A stretch of DNA of 64,000 nt from Vescimonas coprocola. Lineage in GTDB: Bacteria; Bacillota; Clostridia; Oscillospirales; Oscillospiraceae. The translations under genes were made by a program, and so were the position numbers. The stretch covers positions 2,074,415 to 2,138,414 of the forward strand of contig NZ_AP023418.1 of NCBI RefSeq assembly GCF_018408575.1, read 5' to 3'. Below the pieces are notes generated by a model. It was given only the letters and a program-made list of their open reading frames with translations, did no database searches and had not been told where the DNA came from. Each line of letters starts with the position of its first letter. Positions within the stretch are counted from its first letter, which is position 1. Below are positions 26,753-36,321 of the stretch, one piece after another.

Positions 26753-27307
26753 TTACTTACTGTATACCTCCGGCTTCAGCACGCCGATGTAGGGCATATT
26801 GCGATACTGCTGGCAGTAGTCCAGCCCGAAGCCCACCACGAACTCGTCCGGCACCTCAAAGCCCGCCAGATCGGGGTAAATGGGCTTTTCCCGGCGGGAG
26901 GGCTTGTCCAGCAGGGTGACGATGGTGATGCTATTGGCTCCCTTGGCCAGCATATAGTCCTTCAAAAAGTACAGGGTATTGCCGGAGTCCAGAATATCCT
27001 CCACCACAATGATATCCCGGCCGGAGATATCCCGCTGCAGATCACGGGTGATCTGCACCACGCCGGAGGACTTGGTGGCGTTCTGATAGGAGGACAGGCC
27101 GATGAACTCCACCTCGCTCTTGCACTGGGTGGCCCGCACCAGATCCGCCATAAACAGGAAGCACCCATTCAAAACGCCCACAAACAGCGGGTTCCTGTCG
27201 TGGAACTCATCGTAGAGCTGATTGCCCATCTCCTGAATGCGGTCATGGATCTCCTGCTCACTGAACAGGACCTTCAGGATGTCCTGATCCATATTGCTCT
27301 TAGCCAT
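26753..27307 (-). CDS. hpt: Hypoxanthine phosphoribosyltransferase
   Basis: A 184-residue purine salvage enzyme converting hypoxanthine or guanine plus PRPP to IMP or GMP. The PRPP loop is clear (IIVVEDILDSGNTL), with the flexible-loop and C-terminal motifs (KPIYPDLAGFEVPDEFVVGF). ATG 27307 has AGGAGG upstream and overlaps the end of tilS by 8 bases, so the two are translationally coupled, as in many Firmicutes. Confidence 0.95.
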   Translation of the reverse strand: MAKSNMDQDILKVLFSEQEIHDRIQEMGNQLYDEFHDRNPLFVGVLNGCFLFMADLVRATQCKSEVEFIGLSSYQNATKSSGVVQITRDLQRDISGRDIIVVEDILDSGNTLYFLKDYMLAKGANSITIVTLLDKPSRREKPIYPDLAGFEVPDEFVVGFGLDYCQQYRNMPYIGVLKPEVYSK

Positions 27308-28853
27308 TACTTTCTTCCTCCTGATCTTTCTCAATCATTAAAATATTTATATTGCTGCCGTCTTTTCCCGGCAAAAATCTCTGATCCGTTCCCACGCCGT
27401 ATACGGCGGCGGGTTCTCCGTTTATACACACCACCGGGGTGGTTCGCCGTCGCCGGGGCGGCATCCCCCGCTCCGTCAGCAGTCGTTTGATGCTGCGGCG
27501 GCCTCTGGCCCCCGGCAGGGTCAGACCGTCTCCCCTTTGCGGACAGCGGAGTGTCCATTCGGACATTTTCCCACCGTCCGAAAGCGTCAGGATATGGTCC
27601 GAAAACCGGCCCGTTTTGGACAGCCCTTCTCCGTCAGGGGGCGGGGTATTTTTTTCGCTTCTCCACACCCGGACGAGATAGTCTCCCCAGACCTGCTCCC
27701 CCTCTGACAGAGTCAGGGGTAGGGGCAGGGGCGGCGTCATCTCCAGATGCAGCACATCCTTCTCCCGCCATGCCGTGACACCCTCCGGCAGATCCAGCAT
27801 CCCGCCCTCCCGAAGGGACAGCAGGGCCTCTATGTGGGCGGCGGATACATCCTTCTTCCCGACGGGGAGCCGCTCCAGCAGCAGCCGGAGCATCCGGGGC
27901 CGCAGCTCCTCCGGTGCCGATCGCAGCACGGCTTCGGACACCGATACGGCGGTGGGTGCCGATGTGAAATCAGGCGAAATATCGCCCGTGCGTGTACATT
28001 CTGAGGGCTTATCCGACTTTGACGACTCCTCCGGCAACGTGCCGGGAAGCGGTGCAGGGCTGGGTGCAGCGGGGGCCCGGCGGCCAAAGATCTCCGGGGC
28101 ATTGGGCTCACCGGCTGACGGGCAATCGGATACGGCTGTCTCCAGATAGGAGCGGGCCAGCCGATCCATGAAATCGTTTTCCCGCCGTAGGATAGCGGCG
28201 GCCCGTGCTATGCTCCGTTCCGGAGCGGGGTGGAGCTGTGCCAGCAGGGGCCACGCCTCCTGCCGCAAGCGGTTGCGGGTGAAATCCATGCTGTCGTTAG
28301 TCTCGTCCTCCACATGGCCCAGGCCGTGGGCCGTGAGATATGCCTCGATCTCCTGCCGAGGGGTCTGGAGCAGAGGGCGGATCAGCCGTCCCCGCACCGG
28401 GGGAATGCCCGCCAGCCCCTCCGGGCCGGTGCCGCGCAGCAGGTTCAGCACCACCGTCTCCGCCTGATCCGACAGGTGGTGGGCGGTGGCGATGCGGGAG
28501 GCTCCGATGGCGTCGGCCGTGCGCTCCAGAAAGTCGTAGCGCAGGCGGCGGCCTGCCTCCTCCACGCCCCAGCCCTCCTGCCGGGCGATGGCCCGGACGT
28601 CGCCCCGCTCCACATAGAGCGGCACGCTCAGCTCCCGGCAGAGCCCGGCCACGAAAGCCTCGTCCCGTCCCGCCGTGGGGCGCATCAGATGGTTATAGTG
28701 GGCGGCGGCCACGGCAAAGCCCCGGCGGCGGCCCAGCGACGCCAGATAGTGCAGCAGGCACACGGAGTCCCGGCCCCCGGACACGGCGCACAGCACCGTC
28801 TCCCCGGCGGCGGGCAGCATCCCCTGCTGCTGCATCCACGGCATCAGATCCAT
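27300..28853 (-). CDS. tilS: tRNA(Ile) lysidine synthetase
   Basis: A 517-residue enzyme that modifies C34 of the CAT-anticodon tRNA-Ile so that it reads AUA. The N-terminal PP-loop SGGRDS (25-30) activates the tRNA; a central domain and a C-terminal substrate domain (GDGLTLPGARGRRSIKRLLT) follow. It is longer than many relatives because of a low-complexity Ser/Pro-rich insert at about 240-310. It starts 6 bases after dnaB and overlaps hpt. Confidence 0.93.
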   Translation of the reverse strand: MDLMPWMQQQGMLPAAGETVLCAVSGGRDSVCLLHYLASLGRRRGFAVAAAHYNHLMRPTAGRDEAFVAGLCRELSVPLYVERGDVRAIARQEGWGVEEAGRRLRYDFLERTADAIGASRIATAHHLSDQAETVVLNLLRGTGPEGLAGIPPVRGRLIRPLLQTPRQEIEAYLTAHGLGHVEDETNDSMDFTRNRLRQEAWPLLAQLHPAPERSIARAAAILRRENDFMDRLARSYLETAVSDCPSAGEPNAPEIFGRRAPAAPSPAPLPGTLPEESSKSDKPSECTRTGDISPDFTSAPTAVSVSEAVLRSAPEELRPRMLRLLLERLPVGKKDVSAAHIEALLSLREGGMLDLPEGVTAWREKDVLHLEMTPPLPLPLTLSEGEQVWGDYLVRVWRSEKNTPPPDGEGLSKTGRFSDHILTLSDGGKMSEWTLRCPQRGDGLTLPGARGRRSIKRLLTERGMPPRRRRTTPVVCINGEPAAVYGVGTDQRFLPGKDGSNINILMIEKDQEEESNG

Positions 28854-28859
28854 GACTCG

Positions 28860-30203
28860 TTACTCCTCGTCGTAGCGGTTTTCCAAGGTGCCGAAGATGG
28901 TATACTCCGGCATCCAGCGCAGCTCCACCTTGCCGGTCTCGCCGTGGCGGTTCTTGGCCACGATGCACTCGGCGATGTTGCGCTTTTCCGAATCCTCTTT
29001 ATAGTAATCGTCACGATACAGGAACATGACGATATCGGCATCCTGCTCAATGGCGCCGGACTCACGCAGGTCCGACAGCATGGGGCGCTTGTCCTCACGC
29101 TTTTCGTTGGCACGGGACAGCTGGGACAGGCACAGCACCGGCACCTGCAGCTCCTTGGCCATGATCTTCAGCATACGGCTGATATCCGACACCGCCTGTT
29201 GGCGGTTCTCGCCGCTATACCCCTTTCCGCCGGCGGAGGTCATCAGCTGGAGGTAGTCAATGACCACCAGACCCAGATTCTCGATGCGGCGGCACTTGGC
29301 GTTCATGTCCGCCACCGTCAGCAGGGGATTATCGTCGATGCGGATATCCAGACGGCTCAGGGAGGAGGCGCCCTCGGCGATCTTCACCCAGTCGCTCTCC
29401 CGGAGGTCGCCGCTGATGAGGCGGGTATTTTCGATGAGGCCCTCGCTGGCCAGCAGGCGGGTCACCAGCTGGTCACGGGACATCTCCAGCGAGAAGACGG
29501 CCACCGTCTGGCCGGACTCCTTGGCGGCGTTCAGGGCCACGTTCAGAGCCATACTGGTCTTGCCCATGCCGGGACGGGCGGCCAGCAACAGAAGATCCGA
29601 CTTGTTCAAGCCGTTGATCTTACCGTCCACCGCCGAAAAGCCGGTGGACAGACCCGGCAGGGTCTTGCCCCCCTGAGCGCTGAGCTCCGCCAGATGCTCC
29701 ATGACCTCCTGCAGCACCACCTGAATGGTGGCCATGCTCTGGGCGCTGCGGCCCCGGCGGATGGCGTAGATCTTCTGCTCCGCCGCCTCCAGCACGTCGC
29801 CGGGGGCGCCGGTCCCCTCCTGCACCATGGCGGTGATCTCCGCCGCCGCTGCGGCCACCGACCGCAGCAGGGCCTTCTCCCGCACCAGACGTACATACTC
29901 CAGCACGTTGGCAGAGGTGGGCGTCACCTCCATCAGCTGGGCCAGATACGCCCGTGTGCCATCGTTGGCGAGGCCCGCCTTCTCCAGCTCCCCGGCCACG
30001 GTGAGGCCGTCGATGGGGCGGGAGTAGACGAACATGGTGTAGATGGTTTCGAAAATTTCCCGGTTCTGGCGGAGGTAGAAATCGTCCGGCTGAAGCTGGT
30101 CCATCACGTCCTTGACGCAGGCGGCGTCAATGAGCATGGAACCCAGCACGGCCTGCTCTGCCTCTGTGGAGTGCGGCATTTGCCGCAGAAGCAATTCATC
30201 CAT
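28860..30203 (-). CDS. dnaB: Replicative DNA helicase DnaB/DnaC
   Basis: A 447-residue hexameric helicase that unwinds DNA ahead of the replisome. ATG 30203 (AGGAG 7 bases upstream) gives the standard N-terminus RQMPHSTEAEQAVLGSML; the frame is open further upstream through the repeat region but that part is not protein-like. Walker A is in LLLLAARPGMGKTSMALN; later DnaB motifs (VVIDYLQLM, LSQLSRANEKREDKRPMLSD) are intact. Upstream lies a 590-base repeat region and then rplI. Confidence 0.96.
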   Translation of the reverse strand: MDELLLRQMPHSTEAEQAVLGSMLIDAACVKDVMDQLQPDDFYLRQNREIFETIYTMFVYSRPIDGLTVAGELEKAGLANDGTRAYLAQLMEVTPTSANVLEYVRLVREKALLRSVAAAAAEITAMVQEGTGAPGDVLEAAEQKIYAIRRGRSAQSMATIQVVLQEVMEHLAELSAQGGKTLPGLSTGFSAVDGKINGLNKSDLLLLAARPGMGKTSMALNVALNAAKESGQTVAVFSLEMSRDQLVTRLLASEGLIENTRLISGDLRESDWVKIAEGASSLSRLDIRIDDNPLLTVADMNAKCRRIENLGLVVIDYLQLMTSAGGKGYSGENRQQAVSDISRMLKIMAKELQVPVLCLSQLSRANEKREDKRPMLSDLRESGAIEQDADIVMFLYRDDYYKEDSEKRNIAECIVAKNRHGETGKVELRWMPEYTIFGTLENRYDEE

Positions 30204-30794
30204 GGGGGAACTCCTTTCGGGGATTTTTCTGAAGGGGGTGGGGTGTGCTTTTCTTTTTGCCTCCGGCGGTTCACTTTTCCCAGCAGCTGGAAAAGTGGGC
30301 AAAAGCACACACCGTCGTGTCAGCCGGTTTCCAGCCACATTGTGGCGTGGAAACCGGGGCACTTCCTCGAAACCGCCTCGCTGCATCCGCCACCGGCGGC
30401 ACTTCGGCGGTTTTTCCGGAATGACAGGTCTTACTATTGATAAATGTTCTTGCAATCCGTTCTCCACGGTAGAACAGCAATCCCCTTCAACTGTCCAATG
30501 CAGCGGCAGCGATAGTAGACGAAAGTCAATTCCCTGCTTCGGCGGGGTCTATGCCGCAACTCTTGCACGCCAAAAGAGGAAGTCTTGAAACCTTAGGTTT
30601 CAAGTGGCATTCTTTGGTAACTTTCTGCTGCTATTGGCAGAAAGTTACCCGCCGGAGGCATAAAAAAGGAGTTACTACTGGGAACAGTGGGCCGTCAGAG
30701 GCATGGAAGAGCTACTGCCGGGAAAAGTTACCTGCCGGGGCAAAAGGAAACTCGTCTTAGTCTCTGCTTCGTACTCGCAAGGCTCCAAGAAGCC
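30204..30794. other. Repeat-rich gap between rplI and dnaB
   Basis: No gene is seen. It contains the structured repeat unit at 30254-30667 and probably the dnaB promoter and rplI downstream region. In relatives rplI and dnaB are usually close, so this looks like an insertion. Confidence 0.6.
30254..30667. repeat. Inverted-repeat-bounded element, locus A of a dispersed repeat
   Basis: TTTTTGCCTCCGGCGG (30254-30269) recurs inverted as CCGCCGGAGGCATAAAAA (30649-30666). Inside lie hairpins CTTTTCC/GGAAAAG and AACTTTCTGC/GCAGAAAGTT. The segment 30310-30391 matches 57035-57116 at 73 of 82 positions, all nine differences being transitions. It resembles a MITE or REP-type element without coding capacity. 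Confidence 0.7.
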
Positions 30795-31244
30795 CTACTT
30801 CTCCTCGCAGACCAGCACATAGACGGTTCCGGTGATCTCGAAGCCCAGCTTGGCCTTGACCTCAAAGCTGCCGAAGGTCTTGATGGGCTCCGCCAGCACC
30901 AGCTTCTTGCTGTCCAGCTCCATATCGTGCTGGGCCTTCAGCTGCTCGGAGATCTCCTTGGCGGTGACGGCACCGAAGAGCTTGCCGCCGGCGCCGCCCT
31001 TGGCGGCGATCTTCACCTGACAGCCCTTCAGCTTCCCGGCAAGCTCCTGTGCGGCGGCCTTGGCCTCCGCGTCGGCCTTTGCCTTGGCCTTGGCCTGCAG
31101 CTTCATGGTGTTCATGGCATCGGCGGTAGCCAGCACCGCCAGATTTTTAGGAAGCAGGAAGTTGCGGGCGTAGCCCTCGGCCACCTCGATCATCTGGCCC
31201 TTCTTGCCCTTACCCCGGACATCCTGCTGCAAAATCACTTTCAT
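30795..31244 (-). CDS. rplI: 50S ribosomal protein L9
   Basis: A 149-residue ribosomal protein with the usual N-terminal rRNA-binding domain ([20 protein letters not shown] and [14 protein letters not shown]), a long connecting helix rich in Ala/Lys, and a C-terminal domain ([16 protein letters not shown]). It follows gdpP by 14 bases, the order gdpP-rplI-(dnaB) seen across Firmicutes. Confidence 0.97.
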   Translation of the reverse strand: MKVILQQDVRGKGKKGQMIEVAEGYARNFLLPKNLAVLATADAMNTMKLQAKAKAKADAEAKAAAQELAGKLKGCQVKIAAKGGAGGKLFGAVTAKEISEQLKAQHDMELDSKKLVLAEPIKTFGSFEVKAKLGFEITGTVYVLVCEEK

Positions 31245-31258
31245 GGAATTATTCCTCC

Positions 31259-33238
31259 TTATTCTTCAAAATACTTATCAATGGCACGCAGCAGCGTGGC
31301 CTTCGCCTCCGCCACCGTCATGCCGGAGCACTGGCCGCCGGCGGTGGTGGAGTTGCCTCCGCCCCCCAGCGTCTCTACCAGCACCTGTACGTTGATCTCG
31401 CCCAGAGAGCGGGCGGAGATGTAAATGCCGTCGTCCTTGCGGTACAGCACGAAGGAAGCACGGACCCCCTGCAGGGTCAGCATCTCATCGGCGGCCTTGG
31501 CGGCAATGACCCGGTCGCACTCCTGATCCAGCGCCGCAATGGCGATGTCGCCGTGGTACAGCTCTGCCCGGCGGATGATATCGTAGCGGGAGATCATGGA
31601 CTGGAGGTCGCTCTGGAACATCCGCTGTACGTCCGCCGTATCCGCCCCGGCCCGGCGCAGGTACGCTGCCGCCTCGAAGGTGCGGCCGCCGGTGCGGTTG
31701 GTGAAATTCTTGGTGTCCAGCACGATGCCGGCCAGCAGCGCCTCGGACTCCGCCTTCAACAGGTCGCCCGGCTCGATGAGGTACTGGAGCAGCTCCGTCA
31801 CCAGCTCCGACGCTGAGGAGGCGTAGGGTTCGTGGTAGTTCAGGGCCATCTTGTCGATGTAGCCGCTGCCCCGGCGGTGGTGGTCGATGACCGCCACCCG
31901 GTTGCAGGCATCCAGCAGAGGTTCGGACTCCACGCTGCCGGGGCGGTTGGTATCCACCACCACCAGCAGCGTCTCCGGCTGGACCCGCAGGAAGGCATCA
32001 TCGCCGCTGAGGAAGGCCCCCTGATACTCCGGCAGGGCCTGCAGGCGGCGCAGCACCGGATGGGCGGCGTTATTCTCCGTATCGATGACGATGCGGCACT
32101 TCTTGCCACGCTTGCGGACGATGGCGCACACGCCTGCGGCGGCGCCCAGTGCGTCCATATCCGCATAGCTGTGGCCCATGACGTAGACCTGCTTGGCCTC
32201 GTCGATGAGCTCCGCCAGCGCATTGGCCATGACCCGTGACTTCACCTTGGTGCGCTTCTCCGTAGCCTTGGAGCGGCCGCCGTAGAACTCGAAATTCAGC
32301 TTGTCCTTCACCACTGCCTGATCGCCGCCACGGCTCAGGGCCATTTCCAGCGCCACGGAGGCATTTTTGAACAGGGCCTCGAAGCTGTCGGCATCCCGGC
32401 CCACGCCGATGGACAGGGTGGCTGCCACGCCCTCTCCGGCCACCACCTCACGGACGGCATCCAGCACGTCGAAGCGCTTGGCGGCAAAGTCGGAGAAGCT
32501 CTTCTCCTCGAACACAAAGAGGTAGCGGTCCCGGTCATATTTCAGCATCATCCCCTCGGCGCCGGCAGACCACTGGCTCAGCTTTTCCTCCAGCATGGCC
32601 CGCACCGCAGAGCGCTTGCCCTCCGGGGTGGCCTTCATCAGGTCCTCGTAGTTATCCACCATGAGGATGGCCACCACCGGCCGGGTCAGCTCCAGCGTCC
32701 GGCGCATCTCCTCGGTGTCGGTAACGTCCATCCAGTAGGTGGTGGCCAGTGCGCTCTGGCCGCCCTCCGGGTGGCTGACGCCGCCGAACACCCGATAGGT
32801 GCGGTGGTTCCACACCACGGTCTCCGGGGCCTCGGTCTTGCCCTCCAGCAGCCAGTGGAAGGAGATATTGGGGAACACCGTCTCCAGATGGGCATCGAAG
32901 ATGCCCTCCCGCTGCTCCGTCAGCTGGAGGAAGCTCTCGCTGCTCCAGAGGATATCCTCCGTGGCCAGATCAAAGACCATCATGGGCAGGGGGGTGAAGA
33001 GCATATTGCTGGAGCGGGCGGAGTCCATGCCGCCGTAAAACCGCTGGATATACTGGCGCAGACTCTGCTGGGTAGCCTTGCTGCGGCGGCGGCCCAGCAG
33101 GAAGAAGGCCACGGCGGCCACGCCCTCGCCAATGGCGAGGCGCACGTCAAAGGGGATCGCTGCCAGGGCAAACAGCACCAGGCACAGCGAGAAGATCGTG
33201 ATATTCGTCCGGAGGAGTCGGGCGATCCGTTTATTCAA
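31259..33238 (-). CDS. gdpP: Cyclic-di-AMP phosphodiesterase GdpP
   Basis: A 659-residue membrane protein that hydrolyses c-di-AMP and so influences osmolyte uptake, cell wall and beta-lactam tolerance. Two N-terminal membrane helices (about 10-55), a PAS-like domain, a degenerate GGDEF domain, and the DHH ([16 protein letters not shown], then AVIDHHRRG) and DHHA1 ([12 protein letters not shown]) domains appear in order. The start is TTG 33238 with GGAGGG 7 bases upstream; no ATG fits. It heads the gdpP-rplI group and is divergent from rnj. Confidence 0.94.
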   Translation of the reverse strand: MNKRIARLLRTNITIFSLCLVLFALAAIPFDVRLAIGEGVAAVAFFLLGRRRSKATQQSLRQYIQRFYGGMDSARSSNMLFTPLPMMVFDLATEDILWSSESFLQLTEQREGIFDAHLETVFPNISFHWLLEGKTEAPETVVWNHRTYRVFGGVSHPEGGQSALATTYWMDVTDTEEMRRTLELTRPVVAILMVDNYEDLMKATPEGKRSAVRAMLEEKLSQWSAGAEGMMLKYDRDRYLFVFEEKSFSDFAAKRFDVLDAVREVVAGEGVAATLSIGVGRDADSFEALFKNASVALEMALSRGGDQAVVKDKLNFEFYGGRSKATEKRTKVKSRVMANALAELIDEAKQVYVMGHSYADMDALGAAAGVCAIVRKRGKKCRIVIDTENNAAHPVLRRLQALPEYQGAFLSGDDAFLRVQPETLLVVVDTNRPGSVESEPLLDACNRVAVIDHHRRGSGYIDKMALNYHEPYASSASELVTELLQYLIEPGDLLKAESEALLAGIVLDTKNFTNRTGGRTFEAAAYLRRAGADTADVQRMFQSDLQSMISRYDIIRRAELYHGDIAIAALDQECDRVIAAKAADEMLTLQGVRASFVLYRKDDGIYISARSLGEINVQVLVETLGGGGNSTTAGGQCSGMTVAEAKATLLRAIDKYFEE

Positions 33239-33729
33239 GGCGCATCCCTCCCTGTTTTGGCGGACTGCGCTGTTCCGCCATTTTGAATTACATTATTATA
33301 GCATAGTTTTTCCTCTGCTACAACGTCTTTCTTATCGGTTTGAAAAAGTCTTTTCCGGGGTACTTTTTCGGCGGAGGGATCGGAGAAATGCGGGTTTTGC
33401 GAGGGGCGGCGAAAAAAGGGGGAAAGAAAGGCTGTACAAATGCGGAGAAATATGATATACTTTGTGTAAATCGTTGAAAAGCGATGGCCTTTTTTGTATT
33501 TTTTGCGGAGGCGGCGGGCCTTCGTGATCAAATAAACGAGGGGATTCCCCTCACCACTTTTGCACAGGACAGTCGGGCGGGCCGCCGGACTTCTCCGGCG
33601 ATACAGCGCCGCAGAGAAACGTCGGGAGCCGCCTCTATTTTGCCGTGTCCGTTTGCGGAGCAGCTGCGTCCGCCGACGGGCAGTCTGTCTGTGCGCTACT
33701 TATCTTGTAAAGGAGAATATTCAACACAT
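33239..33729. other. Divergent gdpP/rnj regulatory region with long rnj leader
   Basis: The rnj promoter lies at 33433-33461, leaving about 260 bases of untranslated leader. The frame of rnj stays open upstream to 33484, but codon content there is not protein-like and the ribosome site AAAGGAG is at 33709-33715. GC-rich inverted segments in 33570-33700 may form structure. Confidence 0.5.
33433..33461 (+). promoter_or_regulatory. Promoter of rnj
   Basis: TGTACA (33433-33438), 17-base spacer, TATACT (33456-33461) with an extended -10 TG at 33453-33454. Confidence 0.6.
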
Positions 33730-35388
33730 ATGGCAGAAAAATTGAAGATCATTCCTCTGGGCGGTCTCAACGAGATCGGCAAGAACATGACCGCCTATGA
33801 GTACGGCGGGGAGATCATTGTGGTGGACTGCGGCATGGCATTCCCCGGCGATGATATGTACGGCATCGACTGCGTCATCCCCGACGTCACCTATCTCATC
33901 AAGAACAGATCCCGGCTGCGGGGCCTGTTCATCACCCATGGCCATGAGGACCATATCGGGGCCATCCCCTACGTCCTCAAGCAGGTAAATATGCCCATCT
34001 ACTGCACCCGCTTTACCGCCGGACTCATCAAGCTGAAGCTGCAGGAGCACCGGCTGCTGGACAGCACCAAGCTGGTGACGGTGGAGGCCGGGCAGACGGT
34101 GAAGGCGGGGAAGTTTCAGGTGGAATTCATCCATGTGAACCACTCCATTGCCGACTCCGTGGCCTTCGCCATCCACACCCGCATGGGCGTGGTGGTCCAC
34201 ACCGGCGACTTCAAGATCGACTCCACCCCCATTGACGGGGAGGTCATCGATCTGGCCCGGTTCGGGGCTCTGGGCAAGGAGGGGGTGCTGGCGCTGCTGG
34301 CGGACTCCACCAACGTGGAGCGCCCCGGCTACACCATGAGCGAGCGGATGGTGGGCAAGACCTTCCAGCGGCAGTTCACCGGCTGCAAGCAGCGCATCAT
34401 CGTTACCACCTTCGCCAGCAACGTCCACCGCATCCAGCAGATCATTGACGCTGCCGCCGCCTGCGGGCGGAAGGTGGCCGTTACCGGCCGCAGCATGGAG
34501 AACATCATGAAGGTCTCCACGGAGCTGGGGTATATGAAGATCCCCAAGGGGGTGCTGATGGACATCAACCGCATCAAGGGCCTGCCGCCCCAGCAGCAGG
34601 TCATCATCACCACCGGCTCCCAGGGCGAGGAGATGAGCGCCCTGTACCGGATGGCGTTTTCCACCCACAAGCAGATCGACATCGGGCCGCAGGACAAGGT
34701 CATTATCTCCGCCTCCGCCATCCCCGGCAACGAGGTAACGGTGGGCCGGGTCATCAATGAGCTGTTCCGCAAGGGCGCCGACGTGGTGTACGACAAGGCG
34801 GATATGCTGCACGTGTCGGGCCACGCCTGTCAGGAGGAGCTGAAGATCATCCACGCTTTGACCAAGCCCAAGTTCTTCATTCCCCTGCATGGTGAGCAGC
34901 GGATGCTGCAGATCCACAAGCGGGTGGCGGAAGCCATGGGCATGGACCCCCGGAACATCTGCGTGGCCGAAAACGGCTCCGTCATCGAGCTGACCACCAA
35001 GCACATGAAGTGCGAGGCCTCCGTACCCGCCGGGGAGGTCTTTGTGGACGGCTCCGGCGTGGGTGAAGTGGGTGCTGTGGTACTCAATGACCGGAAGCTG
35101 CTGGCCGAGGACGGCATGGTGGTGGTGGTACTGAGTATGTCCTCCCACGACCACCGGCTGCTGTGTGAGCCGGAGATCGTCACCCGCGGCTTCGTGTATG
35201 TGAAGGAATCCGAGGAGCTTTTGCAGGAGCTGCGGGAGCTGGCCATGTCCACAGTGGACGGAATGGCCGCCCGGCGGCGCAAGGACGACAACGAGGTGTG
35301 CCGTGCCGTGCGCTCGGCGGTGAGCAGCTACCTCTATAAGCACACCAAGCGCAGCCCCATGATCATCCCCATGGTCACAAAGCTGTAA
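33730..35388 (+). CDS. rnj: Ribonuclease J
   Basis: A 552-residue metallo-beta-lactamase/beta-CASP RNase with 5'-3' exonuclease and endonuclease activity in mRNA decay and rRNA maturation. The zinc motif THGHEDHIGAIPY is at about 69-81; the beta-CASP region and C-terminal dimer domain follow (SGHACQEELKIIHALTKPKF; AVRSAVSSYLYKHTKRSP). ATG 33730 is chosen for the conserved start MAEKLKIIPLGGLNEIGKNM and the ribosome site 14-20 bases upstream. Length is normal. Confidence 0.95.
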   Translation: MAEKLKIIPLGGLNEIGKNMTAYEYGGEIIVVDCGMAFPGDDMYGIDCVIPDVTYLIKNRSRLRGLFITHGHEDHIGAIPYVLKQVNMPIYCTRFTAGLIKLKLQEHRLLDSTKLVTVEAGQTVKAGKFQVEFIHVNHSIADSVAFAIHTRMGVVVHTGDFKIDSTPIDGEVIDLARFGALGKEGVLALLADSTNVERPGYTMSERMVGKTFQRQFTGCKQRIIVTTFASNVHRIQQIIDAAAACGRKVAVTGRSMENIMKVSTELGYMKIPKGVLMDINRIKGLPPQQQVIITTGSQGEEMSALYRMAFSTHKQIDIGPQDKVIISASAIPGNEVTVGRVINELFRKGADVVYDKADMLHVSGHACQEELKIIHALTKPKFFIPLHGEQRMLQIHKRVAEAMGMDPRNICVAENGSVIELTTKHMKCEASVPAGEVFVDGSGVGEVGAVVLNDRKLLAEDGMVVVVLSMSSHDHRLLCEPEIVTRGFVYVKESEELLQELRELAMSTVDGMAARRRKDDNEVCRAVRSAVSSYLYKHTKRSPMIIPMVTKL

Positions 35389-35402
35389 GAAGGGAATATA
35401 GG

Positions 35403-35436
35403 AAAACCGCTGGCCGTTACGGCCAGCGGTTTTTTA
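35403..35436. terminator. Bidirectional terminator after rnj
   Basis: AAAACCGCTGGCCGT pairs with ACGGCCAGCGGTTTT, with T-runs on both strands; it serves rnj and the converging small gene. Confidence 0.92.
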
Positions 35437-35439
35437 ATG

Positions 35440-35625
35440 TCAGCGGCGGTCCCGATAAACCGGACATCTCTGATACTCTTCGCCGTAATCGGGGTTGCCG
35501 GTGTACTTCACCTGCGGGTCATTGGTGGCAAAGCGCTTGCCGCAGAGCTTGCAGACATACTCGTCATTGTCGTAGCTACTGAGGCAGCCCTTGCTGATGT
35601 AGTCCAGATAATAACAGCGAGCCAT
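35440..35625 (-). CDS. Small zinc-finger-like protein of unknown function
   Basis: A 61-residue protein with CKLCGKRF plus two more cysteines (KGC, RCP), suggesting a zinc site, and many Tyr/Asp. AAGGAGG precedes the ATG by 8 bases. It follows the next upstream gene by 22 bases and is probably in its transcript. I do not recognise the family. Confidence 0.7.
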   Translation of the reverse strand: MARCYYLDYISKGCLSSYDNDEYVCKLCGKRFATNDPQVKYTGNPDYGEEYQRCPVYRDRR

Positions 35626-35647
35626 GATGTGTTCCTCCTTGTTAAAA

Positions 35648-36181
35648 TTAAAAGTGTTTGGTTGGCTTCAGCCGCATGACGACGATTCGACCGTCATCCT
35701 TATATTCAACAGAATAATCCTCTCCCAGAATTTCCCTAATGGCTTCCGCCAGTGCGGCTTGTTGACGAACAAACACACAATCGGTAACGCCAAGATTCTG
35801 AATCGGATGATATTCATAGGAAAACGCTTTACTATCGGTGAGTTCAGGGACACGATGCGCTAAAAAATCATAGCTGCGCACCATCCCGTCTGTACGTCCG
35901 GAGGCACCGCTTTTGTCGATGACGATCTCCTCCGGATTGCGCTCCGTCCCGTCGCAAATGGTCTTTAGGATTTCCCTTGTCAACGGGCTATTTTTATACC
36001 GCTTTACCAGAGACGTTCGGTATCGCTCCGCTTCTTCTTCCGCCTGCTGTTTTCGCTTGCGATCCTGCATTTGCACGGCCTGCCACTGTTGTTCCTTTTC
36101 CGTCTTTTTTGTAAAATCCCACAGAGCCGAAAGTAGGAAACACAGCACTGCCACACCAACGATTCCAATCAGCGCTTCCAC
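35648..36181 (-). CDS. Membrane-anchored protein of unknown function
   Basis: A 177-residue protein with one N-terminal membrane helix (ALIGIVGVAVLCFLLSALW), a charged coiled-coil stretch (about 25-60: KKTEKEQQWQAVQMQDRKRK), and a cytoplasmic globular domain of mixed composition. It starts with GTG 36181 and only a weak ribosome site, behind a perfect consensus promoter, so poor translation may offset strong transcription. No family recognised. It is divergent from the XRE gene at 36322, which may control it. Confidence 0.65.
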   Translation of the reverse strand: MEALIGIVGVAVLCFLLSALWDFTKKTEKEQQWQAVQMQDRKRKQQAEEEAERYRTSLVKRYKNSPLTREILKTICDGTERNPEEIVIDKSGASGRTDGMVRSYDFLAHRVPELTDSKAFSYEYHPIQNLGVTDCVFVRQQAALAEAIREILGEDYSVEYKDDGRIVVMRLKPTKHF

Positions 36182-36218
36182 TCTTCATCACCATCTACTT
36201 TCCACAGTATTTTTTCTC

Positions 36219-36247
36219 ATTATATCTATTTAAAATAGTTATGTCAA
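36219..36247 (-). promoter_or_regulatory. Perfect consensus promoter with internal inverted repeat
   Basis: Leftward TTGACA (36242-36247), 17-base spacer, TATAAT (36219-36224). Within the spacer CTATTT-A-AAATAG (36226-36238) is a candidate operator for the divergent XRE regulator. Confidence 0.8.
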
Positions 36248-36321
36248 GAAAATATCCTAAATAACCGGATAAGATTCAGCAGACTATATAGTACAATTAT
36301 CAAAAAGCGTGGAGGTGGGTC

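Noticed and set aside
28230-30440. A 736-residue + strand open frame over tilS and dnaB
   Set aside because: It is a shadow of GC-rich genes; the opposite strand encodes complete TilS and DnaB with intact motifs.
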